From: Mesorhizobium sp. B2-8-5
GTDB lineage: Bacteria > Pseudomonadota > Alphaproteobacteria > Rhizobiales > Rhizobiaceae
Assembly (NCBI RefSeq): GCF_006440675.2
Contig: NZ_CP083951.1
Coordinates: forward strand, 4,063,501 to 4,127,500
DNA: 64,000 nucleotides
Direction: 5' to 3'
The translations under genes and the position numbers were made by a program. The notes below the pieces were generated by a model, which worked only from the letters and a program-made list of their open reading frames with translations, did not search any database and was not told the DNA's origin. Below, piece after piece: positions 30,150-39,188 of this stretch (within the stretch, counting starts at the first letter, position 1; every line of letters starts with the position of its first letter).

Positions 30150-30460
30150 TGGTCCAATCCCTTCAGAACGGTCTTCAACTTCTCGATGCGTTCCGGCCAG
30201 AAGGCGCGGTAGCGTTCGATCCAGCCGAGCAGCGGGTCGAGCCCTTGCGGATCGGCGCGGTAATAGGCGTTGCGACCGGCGCGCCGCTCGACCACCAGGC
30301 CGGCGCCGCGCAACACGGCAAGGTGCTGGGAGACCGCCGGCTGCGACACGCTCATGCCGGCGCGCAGTTCGCTCACGCTCATCTCGCCGGCGGTCAGCCG
30401 CTCGTAGACGGCGCGTCGCGTCGGGTCGGCCAGAGCGCGGAAAATCTCTGCTTCGATCAT
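30146..30460 (-). CDS. ArsR-family transcriptional regulator
   Basis: A 104-residue winged-helix repressor: FRALADPTRRAVYERLTAGEMSV, then SQPAVSQHLAVLRGAGLVVERRAGRNAYYR carrying the recognition helix. It lacks the metal-binding cysteine box of true ArsR, so it belongs to the non-metal group usually coupled with an AHSA1 partner, as here. It probably represses its own operon. There is no clear binding site before the ATG at 30460. Confidence 0.9.
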   Translation of the reverse strand: MIEAEIFRALADPTRRAVYERLTAGEMSVSELRAGMSVSQPAVSQHLAVLRGAGLVVERRAGRNAYYRADPQGLDPLLGWIERYRAFWPERIEKLKTVLKGLDQ

Positions 30461-30504
30461 GATAGAAGCATAAGTCGATACTTATTGATTTGGCAAGTGT
30501 TGTT

Positions 30505-30885
30505 TTAAGATGTCCAGCGTCTCACCGGCGCCGCGGCTCCGTCGAAGCTTGCCTCGAACACCGGCGATGCGAGCACGGCTTGGATGTGAAGCGTGCCGGA
30601 ACCGACGTTTCGAAAGCCATGTTTGCAATGCGCGGGAATGATCAGCGAGTGCCCGGCCGTGAGCACGGCGCGTCGGTCGTCGATCCACATTTCGGCTTCG
30701 CCGGCAATCACCGTCAGCACTTCCTCGACCGTGTGCGCGTGCGTCGGCGCGCCGGTACCTGATCCGACCCACTGCTCGAATATACAAAGGCCGGTCGCGC
30801 CATTGATGGCGGCAACATGCATGCGGGTTTCGACTCCGGCTCGCCACGTTTCGCGCGGCTGATCCTCATGCGAAACAATGTTCAT
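30505..30885 (-). CDS. Cupin-domain protein
   Basis: A 126-residue single-domain cupin. The first cupin motif is PTHAHTVEEVLTVIAGEAEMW, with the usual two His and one Glu metal ligands; the second is HSLIIPAHCKHGFRNVG. The fold suggests a small-molecule binding or metal-dependent role, substrate unknown. ATG at 30885 follows AAGGGGGA. It is on the same strand as arsR, 44 bases upstream. Confidence 0.85.
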   Translation of the reverse strand: MNIVSHEDQPRETWRAGVETRMHVAAINGATGLCIFEQWVGSGTGAPTHAHTVEEVLTVIAGEAEMWIDDRRAVLTAGHSLIIPAHCKHGFRNVGSGTLHIQAVLASPVFEASFDGAAAPVRRWTS

Positions 30886-30963
30886 TCCGATGTCCCCCTT
30901 GTTTCCTGCGCAAGAATACTACCTGTTGCTGACATTCCTTGACAGAGGCTGCGGCCAGGACTA

Positions 30964-30978
30964 GAACGAAAAGAGAAC
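30964..30978. promoter_or_regulatory. LexA (SOS) box upstream of ssb
   Basis: GAACGAAAAGAGAAC, read on the minus strand GTTCTCTTTTCGTTC, is a strong match to the alphaproteobacterial LexA consensus GTTC-N7-GTTC. It lies 102 bases before the ssb ATG. Confidence 0.85.
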
Positions 30979-31079
30979 AAAAACCTTGTGGGAAAAGCCA
31001 GCCTGTGCGGGCGGCGGCGACCCACAGGCTGTAAGGTGAGCGACTTAAAATTTGTTTCGGATGAGCGCGGAGAAGTAAC

Positions 31080-31598
31080 ATGGCGGGTAGCGTCAACAAG
31101 GTCATTCTGGTCGGCAATCTTGGAGCGGATCCTGAAATCCGCCGCCTGAATTCCGGTGATCCGGTCGTCAACATTCGCATCGCCACGTCGGAAAGCTGGC
31201 GCGACAAGAACTCGGGCGAGCGCAAGGAAAAGACCGAGTGGCATAACGTCGTCATTTTCAACGACCAGCTCGCCAAGGTGGCCGAGCAGTATCTGAAGAA
31301 GGGCATGAAGGTCTATGTCGAGGGCCAGCTGCAAACCCGCAAATGGCAAGACCAGACCGGTGCCGACAAATACACGACCGAGGTCGTGCTGCAGAAATTC
31401 CGGGGCGAGTTGCAAATGCTCGACGCGCGCGGCGAGGGCGGCGGCGGCCAGGTCGGCAACTATTCCGGCGGCGGCAGCAGCCGTGGCTCGGATTTCGGCC
31501 AGTCCGGTCCGAATGAAGGCCGTGGCGGCGGTGGCGGTTCCAGGGGCGGCGGTGGCGGCGGCTCGTCGCGCGAGCTGGACGACGAGATCCCGTTCTAA
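31080..31598 (+). CDS. ssb: Single-stranded DNA-binding protein
   Basis: A 172-residue SSB that coats single-stranded DNA in replication, recombination and repair. The OB fold covers about residues 1-112 ([19 protein letters not shown] at the start), then a glycine-rich linker of about 45 residues, and the C-terminal tip DDEIPF, which recruits partner proteins. The preceding LexA box suggests SOS induction. In many bacteria ssb lies next to uvrA; here about 3 kb and five genes separate them. Confidence 0.95.
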   Translation: MAGSVNKVILVGNLGADPEIRRLNSGDPVVNIRIATSESWRDKNSGERKEKTEWHNVVIFNDQLAKVAEQYLKKGMKVYVEGQLQTRKWQDQTGADKYTTEVVLQKFRGELQMLDARGEGGGGQVGNYSGGGSSRGSDFGQSGPNEGRGGGGGSRGGGGGGSSRELDDEIPF

Positions 31599-31632
31599 GC
31601 GTCTCGAAACGGTCGTCTGAAGGGAAGGCGCG

Positions 31633-32031
31633 ATGTCGCTCGGACCGCTTCTGTCGGCGCCTCCTCCCATTCCATGGCATGCATTCGCGGCCTTCGCCGC
31701 GCTCGCCGTGGGCGGCGCCCAGCTGGCGCTGCCCAAGGGCAATACGCGGCACCGGGTGATGGGTTATGCCTGGGTGACGCTGATGCTGGTCATCGCCATA
31801 TCCAGTTTCTGGATCCAGCAAATCCGGCTCATCGGCCCGTTCAGTCCGATCCATCTGTTGTCGATCCTGGTGTTGGTCACCGTGCCGCTGGCGGCTTGGT
31901 ATGCGCACACGCATAAGGTGGCCGCGCATCGCGGCGCCATGATCAAGCTCTATCTGTTCGCGCTGGTCGGCGCCGGCATCTTCACGCTTCTGCCCGGCCG
32001 GATCATGCATGCCGTCGTGTTCGGACAGTAG
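31633..32031 (+). CDS. DUF2306-like four-helix membrane protein
   Basis: A 132-residue integral membrane protein with four predicted helices (about residues 15-32, 45-65, 72-90, 108-126) and a His-rich turn, TRHRVMGYAWV and HTHKVAAHRGAMIKLY. This pattern fits DUF2306 family proteins; their function is unknown, though the conserved His residues suggest heme or metal. ATG at 31633 follows AAGGGAAGG. It follows ssb by 34 bases and precedes osmC on the same strand. Confidence 0.72.
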   Translation: MSLGPLLSAPPPIPWHAFAAFAALAVGGAQLALPKGNTRHRVMGYAWVTLMLVIAISSFWIQQIRLIGPFSPIHLLSILVLVTVPLAAWYAHTHKVAAHRGAMIKLYLFALVGAGIFTLLPGRIMHAVVFGQ

Positions 32032-32061
32032 GGCGGCAGGAACCTCGTAAGGAGGATCAAC

Positions 32062-32499
32062 GTGAAAGCACGCATCAAATGGGTCGAGGAACGCACCTTC
32101 GTCGGCGAATCCGGCAGCGGCCACAAGGTCGTGCTGGGCACGGCGAATGGGCCGGAAGGCCGGACACCCGGACCGAGCCCGATGGAACTGGTGCTGATCG
32201 GTACCGGCGGCTGCTCGGCCTATGATGTCGTCCACATCCTCGAGAAGGGCCGGGAGGCGGTCGAGGATTGCGTGGTCGAGCTCGACGCCGACCGGGCCGA
32301 GGCCGATCCAAAAGTGTTCACGCGCATACACATGCATTTCATCGTCAAGGGCCGCGCCCTGTCGCACGACAAGGTGAAACGCGCGATCGACCTGTCGATC
32401 GAGAAATACTGCTCGGCCAGCGCCATGATGGCGAAGACGGCGACCATCACGCATGATTTTGAAGTGGTCGAAACGGCGGCAGTAGGTAGTAGGCAGTAG
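32062..32499 (+). CDS. OsmC-family protein
   Basis: A 145-residue OsmC/YhfA-like protein. GPSPMELVLIGTGGCSAYDVVHILEK carries the conserved Cys (peroxidatic in OsmC and Ohr), and EKYCSASAMMAKTATITHDFEV has the second conserved Cys; thus a thiol-dependent hydroperoxide reductase is possible. The start is GTG at 32062 behind AAGGAGGA. The last five residues and the stop codon lie inside a heptamer tandem repeat, so copy-number changes there would alter the C-terminus. Confidence 0.88.
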   Translation: MKARIKWVEERTFVGESGSGHKVVLGTANGPEGRTPGPSPMELVLIGTGGCSAYDVVHILEKGREAVEDCVVELDADRAEADPKVFTRIHMHFIVKGRALSHDKVKRAIDLSIEKYCSASAMMAKTATITHDFEVVETAAVGSRQ

Positions 32500-32515
32500 G
32501 CAGTAGGCAGTAGGG
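32481..32515 (+). repeat. Heptamer tandem repeat at the osmC 3' end
   Basis: Five 7-base units in register: AGTAGGT, then three AGTAGGC, then AGTAGGG. The osmC stop TAG (32497-32499) is inside the array. Confidence 0.85.
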
Positions 32516-32521
32516 TACTGC

Positions 32522-33151
32522 TCAAGCGGCCATCAGCGCCCTGACGCCGTCGGCCACGAACTGCACCGCCAAGGCCGCCAGGATGACGCCCAGGAGCCTG
32601 GTCAGGATCGAGCGGCCGGTCTGGCCGAGGATGCGGTCGATGCGTTCCGACAGCACGAACACCAGATAGGTGATGACGAGGCAGAGGAAGATGATGCTGA
32701 CCAGCGCTGCCTGGGCGGCAAAGCCCTCGAAATGTCCCGACAAGAGCACGGTTGCCGAAATGGCGCCGGGGCCGGCGATCAGCGGGATCGCCAGCGGGAA
32801 GGCGGCGATGTTGTGGATCATGTCCTTGGTGATGGCGACGTCGCCGATCTTTTCCTTGCGGTCCTGGCGGCGCTCGAAAACCATCTCGAAGGCGATGAAG
32901 AACAAGAGAAAACCGCCGGCGACGCGGAAGGCCGGCAGCGTGATGCCGAACACCGACAGGATCGAGGCGCCGGCGATCGCAAACAGCGCCATGACCAGGA
33001 AGCCAATCACCGAAGCGCGCACCGAGACCTGCTGACGCTCCTCGCGGTTCATGCCGCGCGTCACGGCGAGGAAGAGCGGCGCCAGCCCCGGCGGGTCGAT
33101 GGTCACCAGGATGGTGACGAAGGCGTTGAACAGGCTGTCGAAACTCGGCAT
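32522..33151 (-). CDS. MarC-family membrane protein
   Basis: A 209-residue polytopic protein with about six transmembrane helices. The family signature VTIDPPGLAPLFLAVTRGM is near the N-terminus, with IPLIAGPGAISATVLL in the middle. MarC/YchE proteins have no proven transport substrate. The start MPSFDSLFNAF at 33151 follows GGGAGGGG. The frame continues to 33370 but overlaps the next gene. It converges on osmC; the two stops are about 20 bases apart with the heptamer repeat between. Confidence 0.88.
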   Translation of the reverse strand: MPSFDSLFNAFVTILVTIDPPGLAPLFLAVTRGMNREERQQVSVRASVIGFLVMALFAIAGASILSVFGITLPAFRVAGGFLLFFIAFEMVFERRQDRKEKIGDVAITKDMIHNIAAFPLAIPLIAGPGAISATVLLSGHFEGFAAQAALVSIIFLCLVITYLVFVLSERIDRILGQTGRSILTRLLGVILAALAVQFVADGVRALMAA

Positions 33152-33245
33152 CGCTGGTCCCCTCCCGCCGGGCGAAGCCCAGACTCTGCAATTGGTAGAG
33201 CAAAGCCCAGGCGCTGGAAACAGCGCTGAAGGGGAAAACAGCCGG

Positions 33246-33623
33246 CTATTCGGGCCTGCCGCAAAAGGCTTCCAGGCGGTAGCCGTCCGGGTCGATAACG
33301 AAGGCGGCGTAGTAGTTGTCCCCATAGGCCGCCCGGAGCCCGGGCGCGCCGTTGTCCTTGCCGCCTTCATGCAATGCCGCGGCGTGAAAGGCGTCGACGC
33401 TGGCGCGCGTCGACGCTGAGAAACAGAAATGCAAGCCAGACTCCGCTTCGGCCGGAACCGGCCATTCGGCGTCGTTCACCCAAAGCTGGACTGTTTGGGC
33501 GCCATAACCGAGGGAGCCGGGCGACTGGCTGAGACAGGAATAACCGAGCGGCTCGAGCGCGGCATCGTAGAAGCGTTTCGAAGCGCCGGCGTCGCGGACA
33601 CCGATCGAGACATGGTCAAGCAT
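33246..33623 (-). CDS. VOC (glyoxalase/bleomycin resistance) superfamily protein
   Basis: A 125-residue VOC-fold protein: MLDHVSIGVRDAGASKRFYDAAL at the start, and NYYAAFVIDPDGYRLEAFC at the end, both typical of this superfamily; substrate unknown. The ATG at 33623 is chosen because GGAGGAAAC sits seven bases upstream, whereas the ATG four codons earlier overlaps that site. It is followed by the MarC gene and preceded on the same strand by a hypothetical gene 33 bases away. Confidence 0.8.
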   Translation of the reverse strand: MLDHVSIGVRDAGASKRFYDAALEPLGYSCLSQSPGSLGYGAQTVQLWVNDAEWPVPAEAESGLHFCFSASTRASVDAFHAAALHEGGKDNGAPGLRAAYGDNYYAAFVIDPDGYRLEAFCGRPE

Positions 33624-33656
33624 TGTTTCCTCCATGATTTACAATTGGTTGATCGC

Positions 33657-34187
33657 TCAGGCTGGAGTCGTGCGGCGGGCCAGGAATTCGACCTCCATGC
33701 GCCAGGTCGCGCCGCGGTCTTGCGAGCGTTCGCCGAGCCAGCGGAACGAGTTCCCGGTGATGCGCGAAAAGCTCCAGCGCACCGACGCGCCGGTGCCGTC
33801 GGCGCCGACCTGGACGATGGTGTCGTCCTCGGCGCGGCCGAGCTGCCGGCTGTAATACTGGTTGCGCGGATCGCTCCAGAAGATGTGCCAGGCGTCGGCA
33901 CCGGAATCGTAGACGCGCAACGTCGTGCCGTAGAAGGTCCATGGCCCGAGCGACGGGGAGGGGCCGGCGTCGCGCGCGGGCAGGATCCAGACGTCCTGCA
34001 CGGCCCTGCCTTCGAGAACCCAGCCGAAATGCACCTCGCCGCGCCCGGTGAGCGTGGTGCCATCCTCGAGGATGCGCGTGGCGTCGAAGGTCCAGGCGCC
34101 GATGAAGCGGCCATAGAGCTTCAGCTTTTCGGCAAGATCCGGATTGGGGCCGTTGCTGTGCAGGGCCTCGGCAAAGGGATCGGTCAT
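33657..34187 (-). CDS. Hypothetical protein, possible lipocalin-like fold
   Basis: A 176-residue soluble protein rich in Trp and Tyr with regularly alternating strands (WTFDATRILEDGTTLTGRGEVHFGWVLEGR, then FYGTTLRVYDSG, FWSDPRNQYYSRQLG). The pattern resembles DUF1579-type or other small beta-barrel proteins, but I cannot name the family. It shares its strand with the VOC gene downstream and diverges from the AraC regulator, 85 bases away, which may control both. Confidence 0.68.
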   Translation of the reverse strand: MTDPFAEALHSNGPNPDLAEKLKLYGRFIGAWTFDATRILEDGTTLTGRGEVHFGWVLEGRAVQDVWILPARDAGPSPSLGPWTFYGTTLRVYDSGADAWHIFWSDPRNQYYSRQLGRAEDDTIVQVGADGTGASVRWSFSRITGNSFRWLGERSQDRGATWRMEVEFLARRTTPA

Positions 34188-34272
34188 TGTTGCTGCCTCG
34201 TTTGTCAGGAGAGGGCGAGCAATAGCGGCATGGCTGGGTTCTTCGCTTGGGAAAAATTGCTATCCTTCAGCC

Positions 34273-35100
34273 ATGACCACCGCGCAGAAAACTCTGGCTT
34301 GCGGACATGGCTGGCAGGTGTCCGACGTGATCTGCACGGCAGTCGCCGGCGACAGGCCGTTCGAGGAAGAGCATCGGAGCTTCTGCGTCGCCGCGGTGAC
34401 CAGGGGCACGTTCCGCTATCGCACGAGCCAAGGCACGGCGATGCTGGCGCCGGGCGCCATCCTGCTCGGCAATCCCGGCGCCTGCTACGAATGCGGGCAT
34501 GAGCACGGCGCCGGCGACCGCTGCCTCTCCTTCCATTTCTCGCCGGCCTATCTGGAGCGCGTCGTGGCCGAACTGCCGGGCGCGAAGCGACTGGGCTTCG
34601 CCGATCCGCGCCTGCCGCCCTTGCCGGCGCTGGCGCCGCTACTGGCCGAGGCGGAGGCGGCGCGAGAAACCGGTGACGACGGAGCGTTCGAGGAACTCGG
34701 CCTGCGCATGGCCGGCGCGGTTGCCGCGGCTGCGACAGGCTCCTCCGGACCTACCCGGATACCCAGCCGTCGCGACCAGAAACGCGTTGCCGAGGCGGTG
34801 CGGCTGATCGAGCTCAATGCCGAACGGCCGCTGTCGCTGACCGAGCTTGCCGACGGCACGGCGACCAGCCCGTATCATTTCTTGCGCATTTTCCGGCACG
34901 TTGCCGGCATGACGCCCTACCAGTTCCTGCTGAGGACGAGGTTGCACCGTGCCGCGGTGCAACTGCGCACGTCAAATGCCGCGATCTCGACGATCGCTTT
35001 CGACGCCGGTTTCAACGATCTGTCGACCTTCAACCGCCGGTTCCGGCGCGAGATGGGGAAAGCTCCCGGCGCCTATCGCGCCCGCCGCACGGGCCGATGA
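34273..35100 (+). CDS. AraC-family transcriptional regulator
   Basis: A 275-residue AraC/XylS-type regulator. The C-terminal domain with two helix-turn-helix motifs covers about residues 175-272 (SLTELADGTATSPYHFLRIFRH and AISTIAFDAGFNDLSTFNRRFRR). The N-terminal domain is a cupin-like sensor with a compact Cys/His cluster, ACYECGHEHGAGDRC, which could bind metal or sense redox; this is an inference. The start MTTAQKTLACGHGW at 34273 is preferred over the upstream frame that overlaps the divergent gene. It diverges from the hypothetical/VOC pair. Confidence 0.88.
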   Translation: MTTAQKTLACGHGWQVSDVICTAVAGDRPFEEEHRSFCVAAVTRGTFRYRTSQGTAMLAPGAILLGNPGACYECGHEHGAGDRCLSFHFSPAYLERVVAELPGAKRLGFADPRLPPLPALAPLLAEAEAARETGDDGAFEELGLRMAGAVAAAATGSSGPTRIPSRRDQKRVAEAVRLIELNAERPLSLTELADGTATSPYHFLRIFRHVAGMTPYQFLLRTRLHRAAVQLRTSNAAISTIAFDAGFNDLSTFNRRFRREMGKAPGAYRARRTGR

Positions 35101-35128
35101 GGTCTGTCGCTGTCAGCCGGATTTTTCG

Positions 35129-35239
35129 TCAGTCCGATGTCGGGCCGCACCAGCCCGGCAGGTAATCCGCGTCCTTACCTTTGGCCAGAACGAGCGCTTG
35201 CTTCATCGCCTTGTCGAAGTTCTTCACGGTCTCTGACAC
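35129..35239 (-). CDS. Very small open frame, possible peptide or gene remnant
   Basis: A 36-codon frame from GTG at 35239-35237: MSETVKNFDKAMKQALVLAK, ending DADYLPGWCGPTSD. The composition looks protein-like, but there is no good binding site and an in-frame stop lies just upstream, so it may be the tail of a decayed gene. It is below usual gene-calling size. The rest of the gap (35240-35485) appears to be the gyrA promoter region. Confidence 0.3.
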   Translation of the reverse strand: MSETVKNFDKAMKQALVLAKGKDADYLPGWCGPTSD

Positions 35240-35421
35240 TCCAGCCGCTCAGCGCCCGCAAAGGCAACCATGAGGCCAGGTTCATTGCGCTTGCGGTTTT
35301 TGCCCGATCCATCGCCGACCTTGCCGCACGACGGCGAAAACGACTGTGGCCATATCGTCGCAATCAGCGGTATCCATTTGAAATTACCATCAAAATTGTC
35401 TCTGGAAAAGTCCGGCCGACA

Positions 35422-35449
35422 TTGGAGTTTCGGCAAGGCTTCCTATATA
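35422..35449 (+). promoter_or_regulatory. Candidate gyrA promoter
   Basis: TTGGAG at 35422-35427 and TATATA at 35444-35449 with a 16-base spacer, 36 bases before the gyrA start. Pattern-based only. Confidence 0.4.
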
Positions 35450-35485
35450 AGCATGCAGTGATTCCCGACTGGATTGTGACCTGAT

Positions 35486-38275
35486 TTGACCGACCAGAAG
35501 ACACCGCGCGGGCCTGATGGTGGCCCCACCGGCATCGAGCCGATTTCGATCATCGAGGAGATGCAGCGCTCCTATCTCGATTACGCCATGAGCGTGATCG
35601 TCAGCCGCGCGCTGCCCGACGTGCGCGACGGCCTCAAGCCCGTGCATCGCCGCATCCTCTACGCCTCGCATGAGAGCGGCTACCACTGGAACCGCAAATA
35701 TGTGAAGTCGGCCCGCCCGGTCGCCGACGTGATGGGTAAATACCATCCGCATGGCGACGCTTCGATCTATGATGCGCTGGTGCGCATGGCGCAGGACTGG
35801 TCGTTGCGCGTGCCGCTGATCGACGGTCAGGGCAATTTCGGCTCGATCGACGGCGATCCGCCGGCGGCGATGCGCTACACCGAGTCCAGGCTTACCAAGG
35901 TCGCGCATGAGCTGTTGGAGGACATCGACAAGGAAACTGTCGATTTCCAGGATACTTACGATGCGTCCGGCAGCGAGCCCAAGGTGCTGCCGGCCCGTTT
36001 CCCGAACCTTCTGGTCAACGGTTCCGGCGGTATCGCCGTCGGCATGGCCACCAACATTCCACCGCACAATCTTGTCGAGGTCTGCAACGGCGCCATCGCT
36101 CTCATCGACAATCCGGCGATCGACCTGACGGCGCTGATGGAGATCGTGCCCGGTCCGGATTTCCCGACCGGCGGCATCGTGCTTGGCCGTTCGGGCATCT
36201 ACAACGCCTATTCGACGGGCCGCGGCTCGATTGTCATGCGCGGTCGCGTCGAGATCGAGCAGCGCGGCAATGACCGCGAATCCATCGTGGTCACCGAGAT
36301 TCCTTATCAGGTTAACAAGGCCTCGATGATCGAGAAGATGGCCGAACTGGTGCGCGACAAGCGCATCGAGGGCATTTCCGACATCCGTGACGAGAGTGAC
36401 CGCCAGGGCTACCGCGTCGTCATAGAGTTGAAGCGCGACGCCGTGGCCGACGTCGTCCTCAACCAGCTCTACCGCTTCACGCCGCTGCAGACCTCGTTCG
36501 GCGCCAATGTGGTGGCGCTCAACGGCGGCAAGCCGGAAGTGCTGACGCTGATCGACATGCTGAAGGCCTTTGTCGGCTTCCGCGAGGAAGTCGTCAGCCG
36601 CCGCACCAAATATCTGCTTCGGAAAGCGCGCGAGCGGGCGCATGTGTTGGTCGGTCTGGCGATTGCCGTGGCCAATATCGACGAGGTGATCAAGCTGATC
36701 CGCACCGCGCCGGATCCACAGACGGCGCGCGAGCAGTTGATGGAGCGGCGCTGGCCGTCACACGACGTCGCTCCGCTGATCCAGCTCATCGACGATCCGC
36801 GCCACCGCATCAACGAGGATGGAACCTATAATCTGTCCGAGGAACAGGCGCGCGCCATCCTTGACCTGCGCCTGCAGCGCCTGACCGCGCTCGGCCGCGA
36901 CGAGATCGCCGACGAATTGAACCAGATCGGCGCTGAAATCGTTGATTTCCTTGATATTTTGTCGTCGCGCGCGCGCATACAGCAGATCGTCAAGGATGAG
37001 TTGGTCGCGGTCCGTGACGAGTTCGGCACACCGCGCCGGACCGAGCTGACCGACGGCGGTTCGGATATGGAAGACGAAGACCTGATCCAGCGCGAGGACA
37101 TGGTCGTCACCGTCAGCCATTCCGGCTACATCAAGCGTGTGCCGCTCTCGCTCTACCGGGCGCAGCGCCGCGGCGGCAAGGGCCGCTCCGGCATGTCGAC
37201 CAAGGAAGAGGATTTCGTCACCCGCCTGTTCGTCGCCAACACGCACACGCCGGTGCTGTTCTTCTCCTCGCGCGGCATCGTCTACAAGGAAAAGGTCTGG
37301 CGGCTGCCGATCGGCAACCCGCAATCGCGCGGCAAGGCGCTGATCAACATGCTGCCGCTCGAGCAGGGCGAGCGCATCACGACGATCATGCCGCTGCCGG
37401 AGGACGAAACCAGCTGGGGCGAACTCGACGTTATGTTCGCGACCACGCGCGGCACCGTGCGCCGCAACAAGCTGTCCGACTTCGTCCAGGTCAACCGCAA
37501 CGGCAAGATCGCCATGAAGCTGGAGGAAGAGGGCGACGAGATCCTCGGCGTCGAGACCTGCACCGACAATGACGATGTGCTTCTGACTGCGAATTCCGGC
37601 CAGTGCATCCGTTTCCCGGTCTCCGATGTGCGTGTCTTCCAGAGCCGCAATTCCGTCGGCGTGCGCGGCATAACCATGGCCGAGACCGACCGCATCATCT
37701 CGATGTCCATCATCGAGAATGTCGATGCGTCACCCGCCGAGCGCGCCGCCTATCTGAAGCGCGCCGCGGCCGAGCGCCGGCTTGCCGCCGGCGGCGCAGC
37801 CGAGGAGGAAGAGATTGCGCTCACCAATGAGGAAATCGGTGAGGAAGCCGAGCTTTCCGAAGAGCGCTACGAGTTCCTCAAGGCGCATGAAAAACTTGTG
37901 CTGACGGTGACCGAGTATGGCTACGGCAAGCGCTCGTCTTCCTACGATTTCCGGCTGACGGGCCGCGGCGGCAAAGGCATCCGCGCCACCGATGTGTCGA
38001 AGGTAGCTGAGATCGGCCGGCTGGTTGCGACCTTCCCGGTCGGCAATGACGATCAGATCATGCTGGTTTCGGATGGCGGCACGGTCATCCGCGTGCCGGT
38101 CAACGGCATACGCTTTGCCAGCCGGGCCACCAAGGGCGTGACGATCTTCAACACGGCCGAAGGCGAGAAGGTCGTGTCGGTGGAGCGGATTTCGGAGCCG
38201 CAGGCCGACGATGAGGTCGAGGAGGTGTCTTCGAGCGAGACTGGCGCGGACGACGATATGGGCGGGAGCGAATAG
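35486..38275 (+). CDS. gyrA: DNA gyrase subunit A
   Basis: The 929-residue DNA-cleaving subunit of gyrase. The active-site Tyr131 is in MRYTESRL. The quinolone-resistance region reads [22 protein letters not shown]; Ala92 occupies the position of Ser83 in E. coli, and Asp96 that of Asp87. The C-terminal beta-pinwheel carries repeated blades and the GyrA box QRRGGKGR. The tail is acidic ([13 protein letters not shown]). The start is TTG at 35486, giving the expected TDQKTPRG N-terminus. A 34-residue acidic insertion ([21 protein letters not shown] region, about residues 773-800) is typical of alphaproteobacterial GyrA. Confidence 0.96.
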   Translation: MTDQKTPRGPDGGPTGIEPISIIEEMQRSYLDYAMSVIVSRALPDVRDGLKPVHRRILYASHESGYHWNRKYVKSARPVADVMGKYHPHGDASIYDALVRMAQDWSLRVPLIDGQGNFGSIDGDPPAAMRYTESRLTKVAHELLEDIDKETVDFQDTYDASGSEPKVLPARFPNLLVNGSGGIAVGMATNIPPHNLVEVCNGAIALIDNPAIDLTALMEIVPGPDFPTGGIVLGRSGIYNAYSTGRGSIVMRGRVEIEQRGNDRESIVVTEIPYQVNKASMIEKMAELVRDKRIEGISDIRDESDRQGYRVVIELKRDAVADVVLNQLYRFTPLQTSFGANVVALNGGKPEVLTLIDMLKAFVGFREEVVSRRTKYLLRKARERAHVLVGLAIAVANIDEVIKLIRTAPDPQTAREQLMERRWPSHDVAPLIQLIDDPRHRINEDGTYNLSEEQARAILDLRLQRLTALGRDEIADELNQIGAEIVDFLDILSSRARIQQIVKDELVAVRDEFGTPRRTELTDGGSDMEDEDLIQREDMVVTVSHSGYIKRVPLSLYRAQRRGGKGRSGMSTKEEDFVTRLFVANTHTPVLFFSSRGIVYKEKVWRLPIGNPQSRGKALINMLPLEQGERITTIMPLPEDETSWGELDVMFATTRGTVRRNKLSDFVQVNRNGKIAMKLEEEGDEILGVETCTDNDDVLLTANSGQCIRFPVSDVRVFQSRNSVGVRGITMAETDRIISMSIIENVDASPAERAAYLKRAAAERRLAAGGAAEEEEIALTNEEIGEEAELSEERYEFLKAHEKLVLTVTEYGYGKRSSSYDFRLTGRGGKGIRATDVSKVAEIGRLVATFPVGNDDQIMLVSDGGTVIRVPVNGIRFASRATKGVTIFNTAEGEKVVSVERISEPQADDEVEEVSSSETGADDDMGGSE

Positions 38276-38326
38276 GCTTTCATCCGGCTTAACAGGCCCT
38301 TTGGGCCGGCTCGGTCATGGTGGAGA

Positions 38327-38479
38327 TCAGTGGCGACGATAAACGTTGCGATGGGCGAGACCATCGAGCCGCTTGGTGTTGGCCTTGACGCGCACCCGCG
38401 CTGCTTCCTGATGCAACCCAAATGCGGTCGCGATCAGCATCACGATGGTCATTGCAGTGGCAAGCATGTAGATCAGCAT
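38327..38479 (-). CDS. Small single-helix membrane peptide
   Basis: A 50-residue frame from the ATG at 38479-38477: a hydrophobic helix, MLIYMLATAMTIVMLIATAF, then a basic tail (ARVRVKANTKRLDG, ending NVYRRH). AGGAG lies nine bases before the ATG, which supports translation. It would be a bitopic membrane peptide with a cytoplasmic basic end. No family recognised. It lies between gyrA and coaD on the opposite strand, and is short enough to be missed by routine gene calling. Confidence 0.5.
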   Translation of the reverse strand: MLIYMLATAMTIVMLIATAFGLHQEAARVRVKANTKRLDGLAHRNVYRRH

Positions 38480-38670
38480 TTGCGTGTTCTCCTGGACTTA
38501 CAACGATGACATGGGGATTTGGTTTCACCCCTTGAAGCGGCAACTTAGTGAACGCTGCGTGAAATGTTCGTGATCGTCGCATTCATCTGTCGTTCATCGG
38601 CGCGAAAAGGTTCACGGCCGGGCAATCGATGGGATTTGCCTTTGTTCGAGAGGCTCGCTAGAAGCCTGCC

Positions 38671-39171
38671 ATGACCGAACGCACCGCCCTTTATGCCGGC
38701 TCCTTCGACCCGCTGACCAACGGCCATCTCGACGTGCTCAAGGCCTCGCTGGCGGTGGCCGACACCGTCTATGCGGCGATCGGCACCCATCCGGGCAAGA
38801 AGCCGTTGTTTTCCTTCGAGGAACGCGTGGAGCTGATCGAGGCGGCAACCAAGGCCGAGTTCGGCCGCGACGGCGGTCGCATCAAGGTCGTTTCCTTTGA
38901 TGGCCTTGTCATCGACGCGGCCCGCAAGCACGGCGCCTCGATCATGATCCGGGGGCTGCGCGACGGCACCGACCTCGATTACGAAATGCAGATGGCGGGC
39001 ATGAACGAGACGATGGCGCCGGAGTTGCAGACGGTTTTTCTGCCCGCCAGCCCGTCCGTGCGCACCATTACCGCCACACTTGTGCGCCAGATTGCGTCGA
39101 TGGGCGGCGACATCCGTCCTTTCGTGCCAGCGGCCGTCGCCGGCGCTCTCACCGCCAAGTTCACCAAATAG
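38671..39171 (+). CDS. coaD: Phosphopantetheine adenylyltransferase
   Basis: A 166-residue nucleotidyltransferase that makes dephospho-CoA from 4'-phosphopantetheine and ATP, the penultimate step of CoA synthesis. The (T/H)xGH motif is TNGHLDV with His19, after [10 protein letters not shown]. The C-terminal [18 protein letters not shown] corresponds to the ISSTxVR region. Length is normal. It begins a run of same-strand genes continuing with two cyclophilins. Confidence 0.94.
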   Translation: MTERTALYAGSFDPLTNGHLDVLKASLAVADTVYAAIGTHPGKKPLFSFEERVELIEAATKAEFGRDGGRIKVVSFDGLVIDAARKHGASIMIRGLRDGTDLDYEMQMAGMNETMAPELQTVFLPASPSVRTITATLVRQIASMGGDIRPFVPAAVAGALTAKFTK

Positions 39172-39188
39172 GCTTTCCGGAGATTCCT

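Noticed and set aside
32481..32515. Short regularly spaced repeats considered as a CRISPR array
   Set aside because: Units are 7 bases with no spacers and no cas genes nearby; it is a simple tandem repeat.
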